The notes under the pieces: model-generated
The model's database searches: none
What the model saw: only the letters and a program-made list of their open reading frames with translations
Told to the model about the DNA's origin: nothing
In this document: positions 58,317 through 64,000 of the stretch, one piece after another
Layout of the letters: every line of letters starts with the position of its first letter
How positions within the stretch are numbered: the first letter of the stretch is position 1
NCBI RefSeq assembly: GCF_001077815.2
Contig: NZ_CP011310.1
Location: 1,984,001 to 2,048,000 of the forward strand
Source of the DNA: Aurantiacibacter atlanticus
Lineage (GTDB): Bacteria; Pseudomonadota; Alphaproteobacteria; Sphingomonadales; Sphingomonadaceae
Reading direction: 5' to 3'
Length of the DNA stretch: 64,000 nucleotides
Program-made: the position numbers and the translations under genes

Positions 58317-59552
58317 CTATGCCGGACGAAGAATCGCGTGGCGTTTCTTGCCGATGCTGATGCGTATGTCCTGCCCTTGGGCAGGTGGTGCGATCATGAA
58401 CCCTGCATCGCTCACCGGTTGATCGTCGAGCTTTACCGCACCTTCAGCGATTTTGCGCTTGGCCTCGCCATTGGAAGCGGTGAAGCCCAGCGCGGTAAGT
58501 GCCGCACCCACTCGCATCCCCTCGGCAGGAATAGCCAGCACGGGCAGATCGTCCCCCAAGCCGCCGCCAGCGAAAGTCTGCTCTGCAGTGGCGCGGGCGG
58601 ATGCCGCCGCTTCGCTACCACGAACCAGCTTTGTCACCTCGTCTGCCAGCACGGCCTTGGCGTGATTGATTTCACTTCCTTCAAGGGATTCGAGTCGCGC
58701 GATTTCAACCCGATCAAGATCGGTGAACAAGCGCAGGAAGCGGCCCACATCGCGATCATCGGTGTTGCGCCAATATTGCCAGAAATCATAGGCTGGCAGA
58801 GCGTCTTCATTCAGCCACACCGCACCTGTCACAGATTTGCCCATTTTAGAGCCGTCCGCACGGGTGATGAGCGGCGCGGTAACGCCATAAAGCTCTCGCC
58901 CATCGATTCGCCGGCCCAGTTCGATACCGTTGACGATATTGCCCCACTGATCGCTGCCACCCAATTGCAAGGTGCAATCGTAATCGCGCGCCAGTTTCAG
59001 AAAGTCATAGGCCTGCAGGATCATGTAATTGAATTCGAGAAATGTAAGCGGCTGTTCGCGATCAAGGCGCAACTTCACCGAATCGAACGTCAACATCCGG
59101 TTTACGGTGAAATGCGGGCCGACATCGCGCAGCATTTCAATATAGCCCAGCTTGCTCAGCCAGTCGTCATTATTGACCAGAAGGGCATCCTTCGGACCAT
59201 CGCCAAATTGCAGCATCCGTTCAAAGCTGCCCTTGATAGAGGCAATGTTGCTGGCGAGCCTTTCATCAGTCATCATCTGGCGGGTTTCATCCTTGCCGGA
59301 CGGATCGCCAATCTTTGCGGTGCCGCCACCCATCACCACGATCGGGCGGTGACCGGCCTGCTGGACACGGCGCAAAAGCATGATCGAAGCAAGGTTGCCG
59401 ATGTGCAGCGAAGCAGCCGTGGGATCAAAGCCGACGTATGCGGTCACGGTCTGTCGCGCCGCTAGGGCATCCAGTCCCGAAGAATCGGTTAACTGATGGA
59501 CATGGCCGCGCTCGTGCAGAAGTTGCAGCAAATCTGATTTGAACGTCGTCAT
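58317..59552 (-). CDS. tyrS: Tyrosyl-tRNA synthetase
   Basis: Class I synthetase, 411 aa. The HIGH-type motif is in AASLHIGNLASIM and the KMSKS loop in DGSKMGKSVTGAVW. The C-terminal S4 domain is in KRKIAEGAVKLDDQPVSD. Start ATG at 59552 (MTTFKSDLLQLLHERG) matches homologues. The gene precedes the divergent DOMON-like gene. Confidence 0.96.
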   Translation of the reverse strand: MTTFKSDLLQLLHERGHVHQLTDSSGLDALAARQTVTAYVGFDPTAASLHIGNLASIMLLRRVQQAGHRPIVVMGGGTAKIGDPSGKDETRQMMTDERLASNIASIKGSFERMLQFGDGPKDALLVNNDDWLSKLGYIEMLRDVGPHFTVNRMLTFDSVKLRLDREQPLTFLEFNYMILQAYDFLKLARDYDCTLQLGGSDQWGNIVNGIELGRRIDGRELYGVTAPLITRADGSKMGKSVTGAVWLNEDALPAYDFWQYWRNTDDRDVGRFLRLFTDLDRVEIARLESLEGSEINHAKAVLADEVTKLVRGSEAAASARATAEQTFAGGGLGDDLPVLAIPAEGMRVGAALTALGFTASNGEAKRKIAEGAVKLDDQPVSDAGFMIAPPAQGQDIRISIGKKRHAILRPA

Positions 59553-59597
59553 CGTATCCCCTTTGGCGGAGGCGGCGCGTAGCACGGGGAAACTTGC

Positions 59598-60143
59598 TTG
59601 CAAACGTATGAACTGGCCGCACACAATGCTCATCCACCTCTCGCCGTTCGAAGGGTGGAAGCGCGGGTCCTGTCTCTGACCGACGCCTGGGTTCGCGTTC
59701 GCTGGCGAATCGATGGTCTCCAAAAACTGGTGATTCCGGATTTTGCGGGTCGCGGAAGGGCGGATAATCTCTGGCAGACCACCTGCTTTGAAATGTTCGT
59801 CATGCCACGCGATGGCACGCCGGGTTACAGTGAATTCAATCTCTCGCCCTCTGAACGCTGGGCGGCCTATGACTTCACCGATTACCGCAAGGGCATGACA
59901 GAACGTGTTTTCTCGAGGGAACCGGAATGCGTCATGCGCACAGGCCAGTCCATGGCCATTTTCGATGCTTCGCTGCCGCGCGATCAGATGCCAGAACCAC
60001 CTGTCAGCATAGGTCTTTCCGCCGTGATCGAGGAAGAGGGCGGCGTGAAGAGCTATTGGGCGATGTCCCACCATAAGGAAAAGCCCGATTTCCACGATCC
60101 GGCTTGCTTTGGAGCGGGACTTGCGCGAACCCGCGCTGCATGA
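59598..60143 (+). CDS. DOMON-like domain protein
   Basis: 181 aa. The beta-rich sequence with WQTTCFEMFVMPRDGTPGYS and YSEFNLSPSERWAAYDF matches the DOMON-like family of alphaproteobacteria, a fold for haem or sugar binding. No signal peptide is visible, so its location is uncertain. The start is TTG at 59598 with GGGGA a few bases upstream. Its stop overlaps the NamZ-like gene by 4 bp. Confidence 0.82.
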   Translation: MQTYELAAHNAHPPLAVRRVEARVLSLTDAWVRVRWRIDGLQKLVIPDFAGRGRADNLWQTTCFEMFVMPRDGTPGYSEFNLSPSERWAAYDFTDYRKGMTERVFSREPECVMRTGQSMAIFDASLPRDQMPEPPVSIGLSAVIEEEGGVKSYWAMSHHKEKPDFHDPACFGAGLARTRAA

Positions 60144-61357
60144 AATTCGGAATCGACCGGCTGCTTGCCGAACCAGACCTGAAATCCGCACTTGAAGGAA
60201 AGCGCGTCGCCCTTGTCGCGCATCCCGCCTCTGTCACAGCGGATCTGAACCACAGTCTCGATGCGCTGATCGACGCTGGTGTGAATATCACCAGCGCCTT
60301 TGGCCCGCAGCATGGACTTAAAGGCGACAAGCAGGACAACATGGTCGAAACGGTGGATGAGACCGATCCGGTTTACGGCATCCCCGTGTTCTCACTCTAC
60401 GGGGAGGTGCGCCGTCCTACAGGCCAGATGATGTCCAGCGCGGATATCTTTCTTTTCGATCTGCAGGATCTTGGTTGCCGCATTTATACCTTTGCTACAA
60501 CTCTGCTCTATATTCTTGAAGAAGCACAGAAATATGGCAAAACTGTTTGGGTGCTGGACCGGCCCAATCCGGCGGGACGACCGGTAGAAGGCACATTGTT
60601 GGAAGCCGGGTTCGAAAGCTTCGTCGGCGCTGGGCCCATGCCGATGCGCCACGGGCTGACCATGGGTGAAATGGGCCACTGGTTTATCCGTCACTTCGGC
60701 CTTGATGTAGATTACCAAGTTGTCACTATGCATGACTGGCAGCCAGAGAGCCCGAGCCAGAATTGGGCCGGCTGGGGCTGGCCCGAAGACCGCATCTGGA
60801 TCAATCCCAGCCCGAATGCCGCCAGCCTCAACATGGCGCGCGCCTATGCCGGCACGGTCATGCTGGAAGGCGCAACGCTGAGCGAAGGGCGGGGCACTAC
60901 CCGTCCTCTCGAAATATTGTTTGGCGCGCCGGATGTGGATGCAAAGGCCGTGTTGGCGAAGATGCAGGAAATCGCGCCAGAATGGATGGCAGGGTGCGCC
61001 TTGCGAGATTGCTGGTTCGAACCGACTTTTCACAAGCATAACGGCCACTTATGCAACGCCCTGATGATCCATGCTGAAGGGCGGTTCTATGACCATGAAG
61101 CTTTCCGCCCGTGGCGCATGCAGGCGCTTGCCTTCAAGGCAATCCGCAATCTCTATCCCGATTACGATCTGTGGCGCGGTACGGATTTCAAATATGAATA
61201 TACCGATGGAGCGCTGGCGATCGATATAATCAACGGGGGCCCCGCCTTGCGCGAATGGGTGGACAATTCCACCGCAACACCGGCCGACCTCGATGCTCTA
61301 GCTTCTCCTGGCGAAGCGCAATGGCGCAAGGATGTGGCTGACATTCTTCTTTATTGA
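60140..61357 (+). CDS. DUF1343 protein, exo-beta-N-acetylmuramidase (NamZ)-like
   Basis: 405 aa. The DUF1343 family, of which NamZ cleaves terminal N-acetylmuramic acid from peptidoglycan fragments. Motifs VALVAHPASVTADLNHSLDA, TSAFGPQHGLKGDK, WVLDRPNPAGRPVEG and EGRGTTRPLEILFGAP are characteristic. No signal peptide is seen. The ATG at 60140 overlaps the DOMON-like stop. The link to muropeptide recycling is by family only. The stop (61355-61357) overlaps the old 3' end of the disrupted secreted-protein gene at 61351. Confidence 0.9.
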   Translation: MKFGIDRLLAEPDLKSALEGKRVALVAHPASVTADLNHSLDALIDAGVNITSAFGPQHGLKGDKQDNMVETVDETDPVYGIPVFSLYGEVRRPTGQMMSSADIFLFDLQDLGCRIYTFATTLLYILEEAQKYGKTVWVLDRPNPAGRPVEGTLLEAGFESFVGAGPMPMRHGLTMGEMGHWFIRHFGLDVDYQVVTMHDWQPESPSQNWAGWGWPEDRIWINPSPNAASLNMARAYAGTVMLEGATLSEGRGTTRPLEILFGAPDVDAKAVLAKMQEIAPEWMAGCALRDCWFEPTFHKHNGHLCNALMIHAEGRFYDHEAFRPWRMQALAFKAIRNLYPDYDLWRGTDFKYEYTDGALAIDIINGGPALREWVDNSTATPADLDALASPGEAQWRKDVADILLY

Positions 61358-61470
61358 GCGGGTTGGGGGCGGAAAGGCCCTTCCTGTGGGAGCGGCAAGG
61401 GCAATATTTCGCCGTCGGATGCCAGCAGGACATCGCATCCATCCAGTTTATAGTGGACTGCACGCGTTAC
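61351..61470 (-). pseudogene. 3' fragment of a disrupted small secreted-protein gene
   Basis: The minus-strand frame ending at 61351 encodes VTRAVHYKLDGCDVLL and ASDGEILPLPLPQEGPF then RPQPAQ. It has no start of its own. The first two codons (GTAACG, Val-Thr) correspond to the Val-Thr (GTTACG) at 62621-62626 that ends the 5' part. Joining the two parts gives a 114-aa protein: 77 residues from the 5' part plus 37 from here. This fits a compact secreted-protein gene that was convergent with the NamZ-like gene. The match is by eye. Confidence 0.55.
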
Positions 61471-61678
61471 GGCGGAAAACCTCTTCTCAATCTTCAAGCG
61501 CCGCGTGAATGGCACCTTCCACCACTTGAACGAAGCGCCCCTAGGCCGCTACAGCAAAGAGATTGATTGTCACTACAATACAAGCGGCACGAACGATGGC
61601 GAGCGCGCTGCGCTCATTCTTGTCGAAACGGAAGGCAAGCGCCTCACCTATCGGCGGACTGATAAAATCGCCGCCTAA
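61454..61678 (+). pseudogene. 3' fragment of an IS1595/ISXO2-like transposase
   Basis: An open frame ends with TAA at 61678. Residues TAENLFSIFKRRVNGTFHHL, then NEAPLGRYSKEIDCHYNTS and NDGERAALILVETEGKRLTY, match the C-terminal end of ISXO2-like DDE transposases of the IS1595 family. Homology begins at the insert edge (about 61469); the N-terminal two thirds are missing and an in-frame stop lies at 61451. It is a relic and cannot transpose. Confidence 0.85.
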
Positions 61679-61843
61679 GTCGGCTGTGATTGCCCGCCAG
61701 ATTGGCGAACATCGCAAACGCTACTTGGATTGACTCGACTCTCGCCAATTATTGCCCTTAGCCTCGTTTGGCTTGGCCGGAGTGGCAAACAGCTTTTTGA
61801 GCTCCGCTTCAGAGCGAATGTTCTCGTGTTGGGTTTCAGTCAT

Positions 61844-62449
61844 ATGGATCAAAAGGCTCTAACAAAAGCGAAGGGACGTCTTAGGACGGCTAGGCAACAG
61901 CTAGAAAATGCTGAGAATGCCAAAACATATGAGCAATTCTCCGATAGCTGGTATCTTTTTCTGGTCGCAGCTAAAAACGTATACACCACCCTTGAGCAAG
62001 GGGCAAAAACAACACCACAATCCCGCCAATGGTTTGGTGCGAAAAAGCACGACCGGAAAACCGACCCTCTGCTTCAATATCTTTTTCAAGCCAGAGATGA
62101 TGATGAGCATGGCTTAGCGGATGTGACCAAACTGGACCCCGGCGGCGTCTCTACCGGCAAGTTAGCACCTGGATTTAGCAATGACATGGCCATATCGGCG
62201 TCTACTGACGCTGAGGGGAATTTAACAATACGCCATCTGGCGAGCCATGATGGGCTGCCTATTTTGATAGAAAACATACGGTGGAATGCAGTTCTGCTAT
62301 CTGTAACTGGTAGAGGCGGCATCTCCTACAACGTGCCAGATTCGCACTTAGGTCAACCGATAGAAGATCAAAGCCCGGCAAATGTAGGAAGACTTGGAAC
62401 GGACTATCTAGGTAAATTGCTTTCCGAAGCTGAGGGGCGAGCCGTATAG
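61844..62449 (+). CDS. Hypothetical protein of 201 aa in the accessory insert
   Basis: Starts MDQKALTKAKGRLRTARQQL at an ATG in a CATATG and ends EGRAV. It is helical at the N-terminus, with Trp/Tyr-rich and charged segments (YEQFSDSWYLFLVAAKNVYT, LQYLFQARDDDEHGLADVTK). A Gly/Ser-rich beta part follows. No family is recognised. Base composition is lower in GC than its neighbours, consistent with transfer. The ribosome site is weak. It is probably a passenger gene of the IS relic. Confidence 0.65.
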   Translation: MDQKALTKAKGRLRTARQQLENAENAKTYEQFSDSWYLFLVAAKNVYTTLEQGAKTTPQSRQWFGAKKHDRKTDPLLQYLFQARDDDEHGLADVTKLDPGGVSTGKLAPGFSNDMAISASTDAEGNLTIRHLASHDGLPILIENIRWNAVLLSVTGRGGISYNVPDSHLGQPIEDQSPANVGRLGTDYLGKLLSEAEGRAV

Positions 62450-62604
62450 TTCATCGCCCGATAATAGCTTTCAAGGACATACGACGGTTCTTCTAAGAAG
62501 CGAAATTCTCTCATTTCAGCGAGTCCAGTTTCGACCATTTCCTTAGTAACCGCCACTTCAAGACCGACCTGCCGCAGTTCCTGTGCCATCGATTCTTTGC
62601 TCAT
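62404..62604 (-). CDS. Possible 66-aa protein in the accessory insert
   Basis: An ATG at 62604 opens MSKESMAQELRQVGLEVAVT then KEMVETGLAEMREFRFLEEP and SYVLESYYRAMN, a helical, charged sequence that looks coding. It overlaps the 201-aa gene's 3' end by 46 bp and begins inside the insert's right edge. No ribosome site is visible. It could also be a truncated fragment that once read into a longer frame. Function unknown. Confidence 0.35.
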   Translation of the reverse strand: MSKESMAQELRQVGLEVAVTKEMVETGLAEMREFRFLEEPSYVLESYYRAMNYTARPSASESNLPR

Positions 62605-62620
62605 TAAAGTATAAAATTGC

Positions 62621-62851
62621 CGTAACATCGTCCGGATCGGCAGGTTTGCTATCAAGCGACGGCAGGCCCAGTTCGCGGCGCGCATGATGAATAGTATCAG
62701 TGCAAGCCAAATCTGCATGCGGTTCTGGGCCAACTTCATTCTGCAATACCGGGCCGCGATGGAACATTTCCGAATCGTGGTCCGCTGGTTTATCCTGCGC
62801 AAAAACAGGCGCAGCCAGGACCAGAGCGACAGGGGAAAGAGTAGCCTTCAT
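62621..62851 (-). pseudogene. 5' fragment of a disrupted small secreted-protein gene
   Basis: An ATG at 62851 begins MKATLSPVALVLAAPVFAQD, a signal peptide with an AxA-type cleavage site, followed by FHRGPVLQNEVGPEPHADLA and HHARRELGLPSLDSKPADPD. The homologous part appears to end at Asp-Asp-Val-Thr (62621-62626). Beyond that the frame reads 20 residues into the insert and stops at 62558. The missing 3' end is at 61351-61470. It might still make a truncated 97-residue protein. Confidence 0.55.
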
Positions 62852-62926
62852 CCTGCAATTCTCCATGAATTCTGCATAACTTAGCACAGAACAGGATGAC
62901 GGACAAAATACCTCCGACACAAGGCC

Positions 62927-63655
62927 TTATTCGATATCGGTCGCGTCCGGCTGCGCATGTTGCTGCCCGGTTCTGAAGGCTACGCGCACCGACAGCTGAC
63001 GATCGGCATTGGCTTCCGGCGTCGGCGCGGCAGTTACTCCCTGCGGCGCCACATCCTGCTGCGCGTTCGGCACAGTGGCGGAAGGCCTTGGCGAAGGCGT
63101 GACCAGAACTGGTGCAATTGCGGCGTGTGGATCTGGCGCAGCGAAAGGCTGGAAACGCGCACGTGCTTGCAGGGCGCGGCACACACCCACAGCGGCAGGA
63201 CGCAGCATGTGCGCAGGCTCCACCTCGCTGCTGGACCCCACTTCGCAAGTCCTTACAGAACCATCGGGCGTGATGGTAAGGTAGGCGGCAATCATGCCGC
63301 GAACATTTTCGCCACGAAATAGCTGTCGCGGAAAATCATCCTGCCGCACCCAGCTTTGCGGATCTATGGGCTGGGCCGCACTATCGCGCGCAAGCGATGT
63401 TGAAATTGCAATCTCAGGCAGGATAGGCGGCAAAATCTCGATAGGGGTTTCAATATCGGATGGAGTCGTTTCAATCACAGTCGGCAATGGTTCGGACGCT
63501 GTGCTGTCGGCTTCTTTTCTGTCAGCAAACGGACTGGCCAGTTCGCCCAGCATAACACCGCCAAAAATCGCCAATGCGATGGCGGCGATGATGCCCAGTA
63601 TTACCCATGCAAGCTTACTGCGCGCACCATCCTGCTGATCCTTGTTATCGAACAT
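62927..63655 (-). CDS. TonB-like membrane protein
   Basis: 242 aa. An N-terminal helix (KLAWVILGIIAAIALAIFGG) anchors it. A Pro/Glu/Thr-rich linker follows, then a TonB C-terminal-like domain (DDFPRQLFRGENVRGMIAAY, LTITPDGSVRTCEVGSSSE, VCRALQARARFQPFA). The tail is Pro/Ala-rich. Energy transduction is inferred, and an envelope role without ExbBD is possible. The ATG at 63655 is chosen, with GGAAG 6 bases upstream. It sits downstream of parE. Confidence 0.75.
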   Translation of the reverse strand: MFDNKDQQDGARSKLAWVILGIIAAIALAIFGGVMLGELASPFADRKEADSTASEPLPTVIETTPSDIETPIEILPPILPEIAISTSLARDSAAQPIDPQSWVRQDDFPRQLFRGENVRGMIAAYLTITPDGSVRTCEVGSSSEVEPAHMLRPAAVGVCRALQARARFQPFAAPDPHAAIAPVLVTPSPRPSATVPNAQQDVAPQGVTAAPTPEANADRQLSVRVAFRTGQQHAQPDATDIE

Positions 63656-63689
63656 GTCATCTTCCAAATCTTCAAGCTCATTGCGGCCG

Positions 63690-64000
63690 TCAGGCGTCGA
63701 TCATTTCACGGTCGATCTCTCCTGCGCGGTTCTGGATGAAATTGAACCTGTGTTCCGGGTTGCGACCCATCAATTGGTCGACCAGCTCTTTCACCGCGAA
63801 ACGCTCCTCATGCTGATCGGGCAGCGTGATCCGGATAAGGTTGCGCGTTTCAGGGGCCATGGTGGTTTCGCGCAATTGCAGCGGATTCATTTCGCCAAGG
63901 CCCTTGAACCGGCTGACTTCGACCTTCTTGCCTTTGAATGGACCCGCTTCAATCTCTGCGCGATGGGCATCGTCACGCGCATAGAGGCTCTCCTTGCCGG
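63690..64000 (-). CDS. parE: DNA topoisomerase IV subunit B (C-terminal part; 5' end outside window)
   Basis: The frame runs off the right edge. Visible residues include GKESLYARDDAHRAEIEAG, FKGLGEMNPLQLRETTMAPE and LVDQLMGRNPEHRFNFIQN. The motif EMNPxQLxETTM is common to GyrB and ParE. The end REMIDA and the linker VKELVDQLMGRNPEHRF resemble ParE of sphingomonads rather than GyrB, which ends in a shorter LDV-type tail. ParE is favoured. Confidence 0.8.
   Translation of the reverse strand, partial: GKESLYARDDAHRAEIEAGPFKGKKVEVSRFKGLGEMNPLQLRETTMAPETRNLIRITLPDQHEERFAVKELVDQLMGRNPEHRFNFIQNRAGEIDREMIDA

Larger units (their letters stand above)
61471..62620. mobile_element. Accessory insert of 1,150 bp carrying IS relic and passenger-type genes
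   Basis: Lies between the two halves of the disrupted gene. It is flanked by CGTTAC (61465-61470) and CGTAAC (62621-62626), a 6-bp near duplication (5 of 6). From left to right it holds the transposase fragment, a possible 40-aa minus-strand frame (61721-61843), a 201-aa gene and a 66-aa minus-strand frame. Composition is visibly richer in A and T than the surroundings. IS1595-family elements are known to carry passenger genes. No terminal inverted repeats were seen. The boundaries are inferred. Confidence 0.55.

Noticed and set aside
61721..61843. 40-aa minus-strand frame starting MTETQHENIRSEAEL
   Set aside because: Protein-like, but with a weak ribosome site and a start that abuts the plus-strand start in a CATATG; mentioned with the insert only.
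61471..62620. Intact insertion sequence
   Set aside because: Only the last third of the transposase is present and no terminal inverted repeats could be found.

Overview
The window is about 64 kb of chromosome from an alphaproteobacterium of the order Sphingomonadales, most probably the Erythrobacteraceae (Erythrobacter/Altererythrobacter type). This rests on protein character, the GTTC-N7-GTTC LexA box, a PdhB with a fused lipoyl domain, and the order ppiD-trp-moaC-moeA-lexA-comEC-gltX-gltA. The taxon is an inference; no rRNA marker is present. Nearly all of it is core housekeeping sequence, gene-dense, with many 4-bp ATGA overlaps.

Layout. 1-16 kb: the 3' end of a sensor histidine kinase, citrate synthase, glutamyl-tRNA synthetase, ComEC, LexA with an SOS box, and a long minus-strand run of ppiD, trpE, a phosphodiester-glycosidase-like lipoprotein, trpG, trpD, trpC, a DUF3597 protein, moaC and moeA. 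15-25 kb: tpiA, secG and pyrG, then a structured intergenic region with a strong terminator (candidate ncRNA), hsp20 with a sigma-32-like promoter, glutaredoxin, a nitrilase-family amidase, a DUF1178 protein, tRNA-Arg(CCU), hppD, an FtsB-like gene and the pyruvate dehydrogenase E1 genes. 25-38 kb: an orphan tadE/tadE/tadG-type operon, a phytoene-synthase-like protein, an EF-hand protein, trmFO, a YhhN protein, gyrA, a TPR protein, a DUF2167 protein and ychF.

38-47.5 kb is the most lineage-specific part. Two paralogous TPR lipoproteins flank a PEP-CTERM secreted protein. After pth and rplY come three TraB/GumN-family proteins. Between the second and third sits a small operon of a 49-aa membrane peptide, a Cro/C1-type regulator and a four-helix membrane protein. 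47.5-60 kb: glyQS, ppdK, a methyltransferase/comF divergent pair, hisI, cysK, an MFS transporter, a PilZ protein and tyrS. 60-64 kb: a DOMON-like protein, a NamZ-type DUF1343 protein, a 1.15-kb accessory insert, a TonB-like protein and the 3' part of parE.

The clearest unexplained structure is at 61.35-62.85 kb. A small secreted-protein gene appears to have been split by a 1,150-bp insert carrying the 3' end of an IS1595/ISXO2-like transposase and unrelated lower-GC genes. The two halves of the broken gene join in frame at a near-identical 6-bp duplication (CGTTAC/CGTAAC). No CRISPR array, prophage, complete IS or rRNA operon was seen.
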